Notes: generated by a model not told the origin, from the sequence alone. Positions 7,687 to 17,586 are shown, counted from the first letter of the stretch. The stretch: DNA of 64,000 nucleotides from Runella sp. SP2 (GCF_003711225.1 NZ_CP031030.1:6003501-6067500), one strand, 5' to 3'. A program made the numbers and translations.

Positions 7687-8943
7687 TTAGCCTCTCAATA
7701 TCGCCACGGGGTCGATTTTGGCGGCTTTACGCGAAGGAAAATAACCTGCTAAAATGGTGGTAATGACGCCAAACGCCAGTCCCATGAGGTAATACTGGGC
7801 CTCAAAAAGGACAGGAAAGGTTTTGAGGCTAATCATGTCGCCCGTCTCGAAAGGCGTAATCGAAAGGGCATAACTGATACCAAAACCGATGAGTAATCCT
7901 AAAAATCCCCCCAAAATTCCGATGATAATGGCTTGGAGCAAAAACACGGCGACGACGTCTTTGCTTCCAAATCCTGTGGCTTTCAGAATCGCAATGTCTT
8001 TAAGTTTGTTGATAACGTTCATGTTCATGATGTTATAAATCCCAAATCCTGCCACTACGAGTAAGGTCATCGAAATCACAAAGGTCATTACGTTCCGAAT
8101 CTTCTTCCCAGCCAGAATCGCTTGGTTGGCCGTGCCCCAGTCTTCGGTGTGGATGTCAAACTGTTTTTGAAGGGTTTGGGCAAAATCAAGGGCTAAAAGT
8201 GGGTCGGTCATTTTGATGTGAATGTCGGTGATGTAGCTGGCATCTTTTCCCAAAATCTCCTGCACGGTACTGATGCTGGTGTAGCAGCGGATGTTGTCAA
8301 TGGTGCCAATCCCGAACCCAAAAATCCCCACTACCCGAAGGGTAAGGTTGCCGCCCGTTGGGGTCGTAACACTGACCTTGTCACCGACGTTGACGTTGAG
8401 CTTTTTAGCTAAATTGGCTCCTACCACAATGCCTTTGGGGTTGGTCAACAGCGACTGAAAACTTCCCGATTTGATGCGGCTATCTAGGTTATACAGGCGA
8501 TTTTCGCGCGGGTAATCAATTCCTGCAATGCTACCCGAAATTTGAATAGGGCCGTTGTTGAAAAAGGCTTGTGAGCTTACTTCGGGTGAGACGCCTAAGA
8601 CGCCTTTCATTTTTTCGATAAGTCGCACCATTTGCAACCCATTTTTGATGCGAGGAAGTTGCTGCTTGGGTTTTTGGTGATAAACGACATTGACGCTGCT
8701 GTCGGAGGTGCGATTTTGGTCTAAAATACTGGGACGCTGAGTGTTGACTTCGTTGTAAATCCGAACGTGCGGGCTGGCGTCAAGCGCCGAATCTTCCAAA
8801 AATTGGTTGACACCCTGCATAAAACTAATCATGACGATAAACATCGCAATCCCAAACGTCACGCCGAGCATGGCTACGAGGGTTTGGCGTTTTTTTGCCA
8901 AAAGGTGGGTTTGGGCTATTTGGAAAGAGAGCTTGAGGTTCAT
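7687..8943 (-). CDS. ABC transporter permease, MacB/FtsX type
   Basis: 418 residues. A transmembrane helix at about 23-45 is followed by a periplasmic MacB_PCD domain (about 46-285) and three C-terminal helices (about 290-315, 340-368, 380-405) of the FtsX fold, ending in the typical GYFPSRKAAKIDPVAILRG. Its start codon overlaps the stop of the adaptor gene by 4 bp (ATGA), so the two are translationally coupled. It acts as a mechanotransmission permease with the ATPase at 6988 and the adaptor at 8940. Confidence 0.93.
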   Translation of the reverse strand: MNLKLSFQIAQTHLLAKKRQTLVAMLGVTFGIAMFIVMISFMQGVNQFLEDSALDASPHVRIYNEVNTQRPSILDQNRTSDSSVNVVYHQKPKQQLPRIKNGLQMVRLIEKMKGVLGVSPEVSSQAFFNNGPIQISGSIAGIDYPRENRLYNLDSRIKSGSFQSLLTNPKGIVVGANLAKKLNVNVGDKVSVTTPTGGNLTLRVVGIFGFGIGTIDNIRCYTSISTVQEILGKDASYITDIHIKMTDPLLALDFAQTLQKQFDIHTEDWGTANQAILAGKKIRNVMTFVISMTLLVVAGFGIYNIMNMNVINKLKDIAILKATGFGSKDVVAVFLLQAIIIGILGGFLGLLIGFGISYALSITPFETGDMISLKTFPVLFEAQYYLMGLAFGVITTILAGYFPSRKAAKIDPVAILRG

Positions 8944-10040
8944 GGTTTTACAATGACGCTTTTGTCGGTGAGGCCATTTTTGATTTCTACAAGTTCAAAA
9001 TTCTCCGCGCCTTTGGTGATTTTTATCTTTTGCTTGTCTTTGTCGGCACGTACCCAAACGCTGTCTTGGCCTACTAAATAAGCTTTGGGAATTGTCAGGG
9101 CTTTGGGATTGTTCGAAATCACAATGTTAGCCTCGACCGTCAGGCCATAATAGGCTTGCGGAACTTCGCCGACAAAATCAGCATCGACTCGAAACGACTG
9201 ATCTACCTTATTGAGTTTGGGATAAATCTTCGTGATTTGGGCGTTAAATACTTTGTCGCCATAGGCATCCATTTTTACCACAATGGCTTGCCCGGCGCGG
9301 AGTTTTGAAAAATCAGTTTCGTCCACTGCCAATTGAAGATAAACGTCTTGAGGGTTTCCCAACAAAGCCACGGCTTCCCCTCGGCGCACCAGTTCTCCTA
9401 CTTTTTTATACACTTCATACACCCGAGCCGCTTCGATGCTCTTGATGCGGTAGTTGTCGCCTTCACGAGCATTGACCCGAAAGTTGGAGCGGGAATTTTG
9501 GAGATCAACGTACAATTGATTTTTGGTACGTTGCCACGTTTTTTGGCGGGCTGCTACGTCATTTTTGGACGTGCGATAGGCCAATTCTGCCCGTTCTACC
9601 TCGACTTTGGCCGTGGCGTTTTGGTCGTAGAGGGCTTTGAACCGAAAATAATTGACCGAATCGTTTTCCAGTTTGGTGCGGGCATTGCGAAGGGCAACTT
9701 CCAACTCAGCCAACACGGGCGAGCTGTCCGAAAAATTGGCTTCAGATTGGCGGTAAATATTAGCAGCGGCTTCGGCGCGGGCATCTTGCGACAGGCTTTC
9801 CAGCGAAAACAACAATTGCCCTCCTTTTACCACATCGCCTTCGGTTACCAGTTGTTGTTGGAGGTAGCCGTCGGCATTGGCTACAACCTTGTACTCATTT
9901 TTGGGAAAAACGTTGCCTGAGGCATACACGGCTTCGGTGAGGTCTTTATAGACGGGAGAGGTGGTTTCGGATTTGGAAGAACAGGCCGCAACAAGCATCG
10001 AAAGGCTCAAAGCGACGGCAGAAGGGATATAGCGTTTCAT
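8940..10040 (-). CDS. Periplasmic adaptor (membrane-fusion) lipoprotein of the efflux operon
   Basis: 366 residues. The N-terminus MKRYIPSAVALSLSMLVAAC is a lipoprotein signal with the Cys at residue 20. A lipoyl-like half-motif (NADGYLQQQLVTEGDVVKGG), a long coiled-coil hairpin (about 90-195, rich in A/E/R/K), and beta-barrel segments (YRIKSIEAARVYEVYKKVG; VDETDFSKLRAGQAIVVKMD) follow. This is the HlyD/MacA architecture. It links the permease encoded downstream to the TolC-like duct encoded 30 bp upstream. Confidence 0.9.
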   Translation of the reverse strand: MKRYIPSAVALSLSMLVAACSSKSETTSPVYKDLTEAVYASGNVFPKNEYKVVANADGYLQQQLVTEGDVVKGGQLLFSLESLSQDARAEAAANIYRQSEANFSDSSPVLAELEVALRNARTKLENDSVNYFRFKALYDQNATAKVEVERAELAYRTSKNDVAARQKTWQRTKNQLYVDLQNSRSNFRVNAREGDNYRIKSIEAARVYEVYKKVGELVRRGEAVALLGNPQDVYLQLAVDETDFSKLRAGQAIVVKMDAYGDKVFNAQITKIYPKLNKVDQSFRVDADFVGEVPQAYYGLTVEANIVISNNPKALTIPKAYLVGQDSVWVRADKDKQKIKITKGAENFELVEIKNGLTDKSVIVKP

Positions 10041-10069
10041 GGTAAAAATCGGTGTTAATGGGGCAGTGG

Positions 10070-11368
10070 TTAGTTTCTCAACTCTAGCAATTTTGCGTTA
10101 ATCATCACATCGGCCAAGGTGCGCAGGTACTTGTTTTGGGCGTTTAAGGCTTCGTTAAATACGTTGAGGTACTGGTCGTAGCTCAAAATTCCGCCTCGGT
10201 ATTTGATAAGCACCAATTGCAAATTTTCTTGGCTCAATTGATACGCTTCTTCGTTGGTTTTCAGTGAACTAACCGCTTGGCGGTAGTTGAGTAAAAGCTC
10301 ATCGGTTTCGGTCTGAAACTTTCGTTTTTCGTTGTCAAGTTGAAGTTGGGCGATGTCTGCATTCACCTGCGCGCGTCCGATGGCGCTCTCGCGAAGGCGA
10401 GCCGTATAGATGGGCACTTCAAAGCGAAGACCCGTGACGCCGATGCCGTACCATTTTTCGTTGAAATTCAGGAAATTAAACGCAGAACGTTGTGCTTGTT
10501 CTTGGTAGCGAGCAAAGGCCGATAAAGTGGGCAGGCGGAGTAATTTTTCTTTTTTGAGTTGGGCTTGGGCTACCACGAGTTGCTGGGCACGAAGCTGCAA
10601 TTTGGGGTGACTTTCTCCTACGCTTTCTTTGACTGTCGGTAATGAAGCAGGAAGAATATACGGAGCCAACGTCAAGTCTTGGGTATGGAGCAGCAACCGC
10701 AGTTGGTTGAGATTTTTGGCATACGCCAATTCATTTTGCTTTAACACATCTTCCACACTGAGGCGTGTGGCTCGGCTGCGGTTGTATTCGAGCTGGTCGA
10801 TGAGTCCTTTGTCTTTGCGTTCTCGCGCAATCGCCACGATGCTGTCGGCATTGGCTAAGTTCCGTTGGAGCAGGCCGAGGTATTGTTGGGTAAACACCGT
10901 AGCAAAGTACAAACGAGCGACTTGCGTGCTGAGGTCGTCGGTGAGTACAAGCGTTTGTAAATCAGTTAGTTTTTGGTTTTGTTGGGCAAGCTGAATATCT
11001 TGTTTTAATCCTGCATTCCAAAGCGGGGCGCTGGCTTCGAGCCCAGCGGTGAGGTTAAACGGAACCCCAAATTGAACGCCGCGAAACTCTCCCTCCTTTC
11101 CTCCAAAAAACTGCGCAGGAATAAGCTGAGTAGGCAACACAAAGTTGTAATCCAATGCGGTTGTAAATTTAAGTTGGGGAATACGCGCACTCTGGGCAGC
11201 GGTGACGTTCCAAGACTGGATGCGGGCATTTTGTTGGGAAATCAGAAGGTCGGCGTTTTGCTTTTTGGCCAGCTCGATGGCTTCGTTGACCGTCGAAATG
11301 ACCGTTTGGCTGAAGCCATGAGGAGACCCTAACAACAACGAAATACAGGCAAGAATGAGCTTTTTCAT
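10070..11368 (-). CDS. TolC-family outer-membrane efflux protein
   Basis: 432 residues with signal peptide MKKLILACISLLLGSPHGFS. Two helical OEP repeats are visible (about 30-220 and 230-425): long amphipathic helices such as VNEAIELAKKQNADLLISQQ and NEEAYQLSQENLQLVLIKYR, with the family block YRGGILSYDQYLNVFNEALN near the end. It is the first gene of the four-gene minus-strand operon. TACTTTTG on the minus strand at 11439-11432 is a candidate promoter box. Confidence 0.92.
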   Translation of the reverse strand: MKKLILACISLLLGSPHGFSQTVISTVNEAIELAKKQNADLLISQQNARIQSWNVTAAQSARIPQLKFTTALDYNFVLPTQLIPAQFFGGKEGEFRGVQFGVPFNLTAGLEASAPLWNAGLKQDIQLAQQNQKLTDLQTLVLTDDLSTQVARLYFATVFTQQYLGLLQRNLANADSIVAIARERKDKGLIDQLEYNRSRATRLSVEDVLKQNELAYAKNLNQLRLLLHTQDLTLAPYILPASLPTVKESVGESHPKLQLRAQQLVVAQAQLKKEKLLRLPTLSAFARYQEQAQRSAFNFLNFNEKWYGIGVTGLRFEVPIYTARLRESAIGRAQVNADIAQLQLDNEKRKFQTETDELLLNYRQAVSSLKTNEEAYQLSQENLQLVLIKYRGGILSYDQYLNVFNEALNAQNKYLRTLADVMINAKLLELRN

Positions 11369-11403
11369 ACGGCTCTAAGTTTCAGTATCTGAGGTGTAGT
11401 GAT

Positions 11404-11439
11404 TACATTTGGTAAAAATCACGGAACAAAGCAAAAGTA
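11404..11439. promoter_or_regulatory. Divergent promoter boxes between tolC-like and DUF819 genes
   Basis: In this 161-bp divergent gap, TACTTTTG on the minus strand (11439-11432) fits the TAnnTTTG box for the efflux operon. TACATTTG on the plus strand (11404-11411) could serve the DUF819 gene, 119 nt before its ATG. No matching -33 TTG is clear for either. Confidence 0.35.
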
Positions 11440-11529
11440 TCCATGACGAATGTCACCTACGAAGGTGAATGAAGCGGAAGAAAAGCTGCTGAAAACGGAA
11501 AATTTGAAAGCAAAACCCTTTAACTCGTA

Positions 11530-12666
11530 ATGAATTCTCTCTACATCTTGACGATGCTCTGTGCCAATGTGGTACTGGCCGAATGGCTGACCAAATTCCC
11601 TTACCTGCGCTCAATGGGAGCGGCGTTGCTGGTGATTATCACCACGGCTATCACCGCCAATCTGGGCCTGATTCCATCGTCGAGTGAGGAAGTGCCCGTT
11701 TATGATGGTATTTTTTCGTACCTAGCGCCCCTATCTATTTTCTTTTTGATGCTCAAAGCCAACTTGCGCAGCCTCCGAAAAGCGGGAGGTGTTATGCTTT
11801 CGTTGTTTTTATTGGGGTCAATTGGGACAATTTTAGGCGTTATTGTAAGCCTACAACTTTTTGATGCTCCCCGCTCCTTGGGCGAGCTTCATTATGCCAT
11901 TGCGGGCATGTTTACGGGGACTTACATCGGGGGAAGTGTCAATTTCAACGCCGTTGCGCTGCATTATGGAGTTTCCAAAGCTGGAACATTATACGCAGCA
12001 ACTACGGCGGCTGATAATATCATTACGGCTATTTGGATGGTAGGAACACTGGCCATCCCCCAATTTTTGAATCGCCTTTATCCGCGTAAAAAAGCCCAAG
12101 AAACTCTAAAGTCGGCCGATTTGGACGAACAATTGAGTGAAAACGAAACTGTAGGCCCCAAAGACGTGGCGTTGTTGGTCGGGTTAGGGGTTCTGAGCAT
12201 TTACCTGTCCCAGCAAATCGCCCAGTGGATTCCTTCTATCCCTGTGGTGTTGATTCAAACGACCTTGGCGTTAGGTTTGGCCCAAATTCCCGCCATTCAT
12301 CAGTTGGCAGGCTCGCGGATGTTAGGGTTGTTGTGCGTCTATTTATTTTTGGCAGTTATTGGCGCTTATTGCGACATTCCTGCGCTGGTAAAAGACGGGA
12401 AATTGGCGTTTACTTTGTTGGGCATTATTACCGTTTTGGTGTTGATTCACGGAAGCATTGTTTTTGGCATAGGTGCGTTGTTAAAACAAGATTGGGACAT
12501 GTTAGGCATTGCTTCTCAGGCCAATATCGGAGGCGCAAGTTCGGCGTTAGCCTTGGCCAAAAGCCTGCATCGCCCCGATTTACAGCTTCCTGCAGTACTC
12601 ATTGGCGTGCTAGGAAATGCCATTGGAACGTATTTCGGGATTTGGATTGCTGAATGGATGAAGTAA
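11530..12666 (+). CDS. DUF819 family integral membrane protein
   Basis: 378 residues, about ten hydrophobic segments. Diagnostic stretches are AIAGMFTGTYIGGSVNFNAV (about 122-141), TAADNIITAIWM and the C-terminal GIASQANIGGASSALALAKS. The GGS/GGASSA re-entrant-like loops recur in both halves, as expected for DUF819 (YjcL-like) proteins, which are predicted transporters with an inverted-repeat fold. The substrate is unknown. Its stop overlaps the next gene's ATG by 13 bp. Confidence 0.88.
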   Translation: MNSLYILTMLCANVVLAEWLTKFPYLRSMGAALLVIITTAITANLGLIPSSSEEVPVYDGIFSYLAPLSIFFLMLKANLRSLRKAGGVMLSLFLLGSIGTILGVIVSLQLFDAPRSLGELHYAIAGMFTGTYIGGSVNFNAVALHYGVSKAGTLYAATTAADNIITAIWMVGTLAIPQFLNRLYPRKKAQETLKSADLDEQLSENETVGPKDVALLVGLGVLSIYLSQQIAQWIPSIPVVLIQTTLALGLAQIPAIHQLAGSRMLGLLCVYLFLAVIGAYCDIPALVKDGKLAFTLLGIITVLVLIHGSIVFGIGALLKQDWDMLGIASQANIGGASSALALAKSLHRPDLQLPAVLIGVLGNAIGTYFGIWIAEWMK

Positions 12667-13310
12667 AACAAAATGTAACAGTGAAGACATTCGTAAAGCA
12701 CGTATTTACCAAACAGTACGGAAAAAAATTCTTAATCTGGGCAGGCATCTGTGTGGCATTCTGTGTATTGGTTATTATTAGCCCTGAGCTTGTCCCCATT
12801 TTAGTATTATGCGGAATTGCATCATTTTTTACCGTTCCTCTGGGAATCCTTCTATTATTCATTGTACCCATTTGGTACTTACTAGCACCCAATAAACATC
12901 TAGTCACGGCATTACAACTTGCTCTCCTAATGATAGGACTACCCGCCGTATCTTGGACTACCTACTTGGTGGGCGATGAAAAGGCATTAGATATTCGAGC
13001 AGAATGGCGTTACCAAGCAGCCGAGGAATTGATTGCTGAATTAGAAGAATACAAACGCAAGCATCAGACCTATCCAGTATCGACGGGAGGAGTTCCTCTT
13101 GAATTCAAATCAAGAGAAGAGTGTCGGAAGAATAACATTCGCTATACCAGTCAAGGACAGTTTTTTAGGGTTTATTTTGACTTGTCTTCTCATTCGTTTA
13201 TCGTTTACAACTATACCTATTGTTCTGATTGGTCGAAAGTACCTCAAGAATCAATCGTAGGCCAACCGACTGAGCGAGCAAACTGGCGACTAATCAGTAG
13301 AGCCGATTAA
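12654..13310 (+). CDS. Hypothetical membrane protein
   Basis: 218 residues, not assigned to a family. Three or four hydrophobic helices lie at about 22-42, 45-62, 62-80 and 87-105. A soluble C-terminal half (about 115-218) begins with a helix (EWRYQAAEELIAELEEYKRK) and contains two Cys (REECRK, YTYCSDW). The segment LEEYKRKHQTYPVSTGGVP resembles the region after the N-terminal helix of pseudopilin-like proteins, but the N-terminal methylation motif is absent. Start overlap with the DUF819 gene implies co-transcription. Confidence 0.7.
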   Translation: MDEVKQNVTVKTFVKHVFTKQYGKKFLIWAGICVAFCVLVIISPELVPILVLCGIASFFTVPLGILLLFIVPIWYLLAPNKHLVTALQLALLMIGLPAVSWTTYLVGDEKALDIRAEWRYQAAEELIAELEEYKRKHQTYPVSTGGVPLEFKSREECRKNNIRYTSQGQFFRVYFDLSSHSFIVYNYTYCSDWSKVPQESIVGQPTERANWRLISRAD

Positions 13311-13359
13311 TTCTGGGGAGATTATATCAATGAATGGGCAAAACAGCGGCGATAAATCG

Positions 13360-13367
13360 TAAATTTG
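13360..13367 (+). promoter_or_regulatory. Promoter -7 box TAAATTTG
   Basis: Fits TAnnTTTG and lies 22 nt before the glycosyltransferase ATG at 13390. No -33 TTG is seen. Confidence 0.4.
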
Positions 13368-13389
13368 ACCCAAAAATTAGACCGAAATA

Positions 13390-14262
13390 ATGCACGTTAC
13401 GGGTTTTACCTTTATTCGCAATGCCGTCAAGTTCGACTTCCCGATTGTGGAAGCCATCACCTCTATTCTACCCATTTGTGATGAGTTTGTGGTGGCTGTA
13501 GGAAAAGGAGAAGATGAAACGCTGGAACTCGTGCGGCAGATTGACCCCCAGAAAATCCGTATCATCGAAACCGTATGGGACGAATCGCTCAAAGACGGGG
13601 GAGTAGTGTATGCCAAAGAAACGGACAAAGCCTTTCGGGCGATTTCGGCTCAAAGTGACTGGGCATTTTACATTCAGGGCGATGAGGTGGTACATGAAAA
13701 TGATTTGCCCAAAATCAAGGCCGCCATGGAACGCTGGAAGGACGACAAAAACGTGGACGGGCTGTTGTTTCACTATACCCATTTTTACGGCTCGTACGAC
13801 TATATCGGCGATTCGCCCACCTGGTACCGTCACGAAATCAGGGTGGTGCGCAACGACAAACGCATTTATTCGTACCGCGATGCCCAAGGATTTCGGAAAA
13901 ACAACAACGAGAAGCTACGAGTGAAGCTAGTAGATGCCCGTATTTACCACTACGGTTGGGTCAAAGACCCGCGCGTGATGCAAGAAAAATACGTGCACAT
14001 TCACCAATATTGGCACGGCGGAGACGTAGAAGGCCACGTGAATGTATCGGCGGAAGGTTTTGATTATTCACAAATTGACTCGTTGGCTAAGTTTACGGGA
14101 AGCCATCCGCGCGTGATGCTGCCCCGCATTCAGCGCCAAAATTGGCAGTTTAGCCACGATATTTCGCACAAAAACCTCCGTTTTAAGTACCGTCTCAAAA
14201 TGTGGTTAGCACGCCTAACGGGCTGGTATATTGGTGAATACAAAAACTATAAGCTGCTCTAA
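13390..14262 (+). CDS. Family 2-like glycosyltransferase
   Basis: 290 residues. The N-terminal half has the GT-A layout: FTFIRNAVKFDFPIVEAITS (nucleotide-binding start), CDEFVVAVGKGEDET, and the metal-site region WAFYIQGDEVVHENDL (about 95-110), where the usual DxD appears as GDE. The C-terminal half has YHYGWVKDPRVMQEKYVH and a basic tail. Homologues of this short type are often annotated as GT2 proteins of unknown acceptor. It has its own promoter box and no neighbour in the main polysaccharide locus. Confidence 0.8.
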   Translation: MHVTGFTFIRNAVKFDFPIVEAITSILPICDEFVVAVGKGEDETLELVRQIDPQKIRIIETVWDESLKDGGVVYAKETDKAFRAISAQSDWAFYIQGDEVVHENDLPKIKAAMERWKDDKNVDGLLFHYTHFYGSYDYIGDSPTWYRHEIRVVRNDKRIYSYRDAQGFRKNNNEKLRVKLVDARIYHYGWVKDPRVMQEKYVHIHQYWHGGDVEGHVNVSAEGFDYSQIDSLAKFTGSHPRVMLPRIQRQNWQFSHDISHKNLRFKYRLKMWLARLTGWYIGEYKNYKLL

Positions 14263-14308
14263 AAGGAATCCATTTGACACTCTCCCCTCCTAAACTCGAC
14301 ACTCAAAA

Positions 14309-14725
14309 ATGGTGGAATACGCCGATGCTGATGATTTTTTGGCCAGTCAAACCCCCGAAATTCGGCAGTTGTTGTCGTACGTTCGGCAGTTGGTGATGGT
14401 GGCGCACCCCAAAATGAGAGAGCGGTTTATGTACAACAATACCCTCTTTTTTATGTGCCTAGATTACGTTTGTTATTTTGGCAAAATTCAAAAAACCAAA
14501 GGTGTTGAGATTGCCTTCGTAAAAGGATTTTTACTCAAAGATGAAGCGGGGGTATTGGAGTCTAAAGGCCGAAAAATCATTCGTGGCATGACGTTTCAGA
14601 ACCTGAAAGACTTTCAGGCGCGGGAGGAAGCGTTTTTAGAAGTGTTGCAAGAAGCCATTTTATTGAACGAAACCCAGCCCCAAAAAACCTTCGCAAAGAT
14701 TATGTTTGAGCGTCGCAAAAAATAA
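14309..14725 (+). CDS. DUF1801 domain-containing protein
   Basis: 138 residues. ADDFLASQTPEIRQLLSYVRQ, then HPKMRERFMYNNTLFFM, then VCYFGKIQKTKGVEIAFVKG and KGRKIIRGMTFQNLKD are the blocks of the small YdhG/DUF1801 fold. The function is not known; the fold is related to iron-chaperone frataxin-like proteins, which does not prove that role here. It is followed directly by a bidirectional hairpin. Confidence 0.85.
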   Translation: MVEYADADDFLASQTPEIRQLLSYVRQLVMVAHPKMRERFMYNNTLFFMCLDYVCYFGKIQKTKGVEIAFVKGFLLKDEAGVLESKGRKIIRGMTFQNLKDFQAREEAFLEVLQEAILLNETQPQKTFAKIMFERRKK

Positions 14726-14759
14726 GGGCTGCCCAAAAGCCTTTGCTTTCAGACAGCCC
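14726..14759. terminator. Bidirectional hairpin between convergent genes
   Basis: GGGCTG (14726-14731) pairs with CAGCCC (14754-14759), with an inner AAAGC/GCTTT stem. It lies between the stop of the DUF1801 gene and the stop of the convergent M16 protease. No long U-run follows on either strand. Confidence 0.55.
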
Positions 14760-14781
14760 CCAAAAGAGAAGGACTCCGTTG

Positions 14782-17586
14782 TTATTTTTTCTCAGGAAGC
14801 AACACTACTTTGATAAAGTTGGCGTCGTTGAGGTACTTGTTGGCAGCAGCTTTGGTACTCTCTACGGTTACTTTGTTCAATTGTTTTTCCCAACCCAAAA
14901 TATCCGTAGGGTTTTCGCCAATGCTGTACGCTCCAATCAATTGGTTTTGCCAGAATCCATTTTCTTTCATCTGAACCTCCATTGAGCGGCGAGTTTCGGC
15001 TTTAAACTTGTCAATGTCCACTTGAGTTGCGCCGTTTTTCTTGATTTCGTCCAAAACAGCCAGTGTCTTAGTCGCCAATTCTTCTACGCGCTCAGGGCCT
15101 GTACCGTATCCGATACGAACTGAAAAGCGAGGGGCAGGAGTTTTGCTGTAAGAAGCACGTGCACCAATACCGTACACACCGCTTTCTTTTTCACGAATCA
15201 CCTCGATAAGCTTGATATTCAAGATTTCTTCGAGGGCGTCGAGTTGCCAGTTGTTGTCTTCGTTGTAAACATAGTCACCGCTGAAAATCAACGAAGCTTG
15301 GCTTTTTTGCTCAATTCCTTTATAGACTTTCTTGTCAAGACGTCCCGATGGAGTGCGAATGCCCAAGTCGCGGAAGCTTTCTTTTTTGTTTTGTGACGGA
15401 AGCGCACCCAAGTATTTTTCCAACAAAGGCTTCACTTCGTCCACTTTGAAACTTCCCGTGAAGAAGAACGTAAAGTCAGACGCATCAGCAAAACGCTCTT
15501 TGTAGATTTGGTACGCGCGGTCAGGATTAATCATGTCCCAACGCTCTACCGAAATAGGCTGACGGCGGAAGTTGTTGTTGCCCAAAATACGACTCAACGA
15601 ATCTTGGAACACCACTTCGGGGGCAGGAGAAGCGTTGCGGTTTTGGATGGCAGAGCGCTGCGACGTCAAGAAACCTTTGATGATGTCGTCGTCTTTGCGA
15701 GGTTTAGTGAAGTATCCATACACCAATTGTAAAGCTGTTTCGAGGTCTTTAGGGCTACAGTTTCCGCTAAATCCTTCTTCGTTTTCCCCCACAAACGGGC
15801 TAACGTTGGCAACTTTACCCGTAAGGTATTTTTTCAACGCAGGCGTATTGAACTCGCCAATTCCACTTTCTTCTACCACCGCATCGGCCATGCCTGCGCT
15901 CATATAGTCTTTTTCGTCGTAAAGTGACGTACCGCCTTGGCTGCGAGCGCCAATCAAGATTTCGTCGTTTTTGAAGTCAGTAGGCTTCAATACTACTTTC
16001 ACGCCGTTGCTCAAGGTCAATTCCGTCACGCCGATTTCTGGGATTTGCTTGGTAGAAACCGTACGACCAGCAGCAGGAAGGTTCTCGATAAGTGGTTTGT
16101 TGACCACCTTGTCTTCATAGGCCGTAACGTCTTTGCCTGCACCATTAATCCATTCCAAAATGGTGGCTTCGGTTGGTAATTTTGCTTTGTCTTTTTCAGA
16201 AGCAAGTACCAAAACCGTGCGATTATCAGGAATCAAGTATTTGTTGGCAAGAGCATTGATTTCTGCAATGGTGATGCCGTCTAGCTGTCCTTGCACAAAT
16301 TCAAATTGAAATTCAATACCTGGAATAGGGGAATCTTCAAGAAAATTTCCCATGTATTCGTTGACGTAAGAAGCTGACTTGGTTTTGTCTTTTTCCTTGA
16401 AACGTTTTTCGGTAGCAGTGAGCAATTGCTTTTTTGTACGGTCTAATTCCGTAGCTGTAAAACCAAATTTCTTCACGCGAGCGCCTTCGTCTAACACCGC
16501 CTTAACGGCGCGTTCTAGGTTGCCATCTTTTGCCACGGCGATATTGATAAACGAATCATAATCACCAATGAAACCGCCGTAACCCGCACCCCCAAATAAG
16601 AAAGGAGGGTTGGCTTGCTGCGTTTGTTCCTGCAAACGTGCTTGGAGCATTTGGTTAAACAAATTACGCTTGATGCTTTCGCGAGAATCACCGAGCGTTT
16701 TTTCTTCCGCTTTTGGCAACTTCGTGATTATCTGCGCCATCATGTAAGGTTGTTCTGGGTCAGTTACGATGGCCACACGGGTTCCTTTAAAATCAGCTAC
16801 GGGGAATTTGCCCAATGGACGAGGCTTGGTAGCCTTTGGAATCGCACCGAAACGCCCTTTAATCATTTTTTCTACTTGGTCGATGTCAAAATCCCCCACG
16901 GCAGCAATTGCTTGCAAGTCGGGACGATACCACGTTTTGTAGAAGTTACGGATGGTCTCATGGCTAAAGTTTTTCAAAATATCTTCAGTACCAATGATGT
17001 TACGCTTACCGTATTTTGAATCTCCCACCAAGATAGGAAGCCACTTGTCGCGCATCCGCTGTTGTGCCCCTTTACCACCACGGAGTTCTTCCAAAATAAC
17101 GCCGCGTTCTTTGTCGATTTCAGCACCTTCAAACGTAATGTTGTGTGCCCAGTCTTCCAATACGACAAACGCTTTGTTGAAAATATCGGCTGAGTCGGTA
17201 GGGACTGGCAACTGATACACCGTTTGGTCTTGACCTGTGAAGGCGTTAAGGTCATCACCAAACTTCACCCCTGCGCGTTGGAGGTAGCTTACTAGCTCGT
17301 TTTTGGGGAAGTTTTTGGTACCGTTAAACGCCATGTGCTCGGTAAAGTGGGCGAGTCCGTTTTCTTTGTCTTCTTCTTGAATCGCCCCCACTTTGTTGAT
17401 GAGGTACAATTCAGCACGTTTTTTGGGTTCTTCGTTTTTACGGATGTAATAGGTCATACCGTTGGGAAGTTTGCCGTAGCGAACTTTGGGATCCATCGGA
17501 ATCGGTTTCTTGAGGTCGGTTTGGGCATTGGCTGCGGTTGCCCAGCCGAAAGCTACAGTAAGAAAGAGTAGTTTGGCTTGTTTCAT
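14782..17586 (-). CDS. M16 family zinc metallopeptidase (pitrilysin/insulinase type), exported
   Basis: 934 residues from ATG 17586 (MKQAKLLFLTVAFGWATAANAQ, signal peptide). The longer reading from 17652 hides this signal. The zinc motif is HFTEH (HxxEH, about residues 75-79) in LAHFTEHMAFNGTKNFP, with the distal glutamate in ERGVILEELRGG (about 150). Two tandem M16 halves are present: the N-terminal half is catalytic, and the second (from about 480) lacks HxxEH, as usual. The R/Y motif region near the C-terminus (EKESGVYGIGARASYSKTPA) closes the chamber. A periplasmic or envelope peptidase for short peptides is likely. Confidence 0.93.
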   Translation of the reverse strand: MKQAKLLFLTVAFGWATAANAQTDLKKPIPMDPKVRYGKLPNGMTYYIRKNEEPKKRAELYLINKVGAIQEEDKENGLAHFTEHMAFNGTKNFPKNELVSYLQRAGVKFGDDLNAFTGQDQTVYQLPVPTDSADIFNKAFVVLEDWAHNITFEGAEIDKERGVILEELRGGKGAQQRMRDKWLPILVGDSKYGKRNIIGTEDILKNFSHETIRNFYKTWYRPDLQAIAAVGDFDIDQVEKMIKGRFGAIPKATKPRPLGKFPVADFKGTRVAIVTDPEQPYMMAQIITKLPKAEEKTLGDSRESIKRNLFNQMLQARLQEQTQQANPPFLFGGAGYGGFIGDYDSFINIAVAKDGNLERAVKAVLDEGARVKKFGFTATELDRTKKQLLTATEKRFKEKDKTKSASYVNEYMGNFLEDSPIPGIEFQFEFVQGQLDGITIAEINALANKYLIPDNRTVLVLASEKDKAKLPTEATILEWINGAGKDVTAYEDKVVNKPLIENLPAAGRTVSTKQIPEIGVTELTLSNGVKVVLKPTDFKNDEILIGARSQGGTSLYDEKDYMSAGMADAVVEESGIGEFNTPALKKYLTGKVANVSPFVGENEEGFSGNCSPKDLETALQLVYGYFTKPRKDDDIIKGFLTSQRSAIQNRNASPAPEVVFQDSLSRILGNNNFRRQPISVERWDMINPDRAYQIYKERFADASDFTFFFTGSFKVDEVKPLLEKYLGALPSQNKKESFRDLGIRTPSGRLDKKVYKGIEQKSQASLIFSGDYVYNEDNNWQLDALEEILNIKLIEVIREKESGVYGIGARASYSKTPAPRFSVRIGYGTGPERVEELATKTLAVLDEIKKNGATQVDIDKFKAETRRSMEVQMKENGFWQNQLIGAYSIGENPTDILGWEKQLNKVTVESTKAAANKYLNDANFIKVVLLPEKK

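Noticed and set aside
9333-9920. 195-codon plus-strand ORF within the adaptor gene
   Set aside because: Antisense to a well-supported HlyD/MacA-type lipoprotein; no family features of its own.
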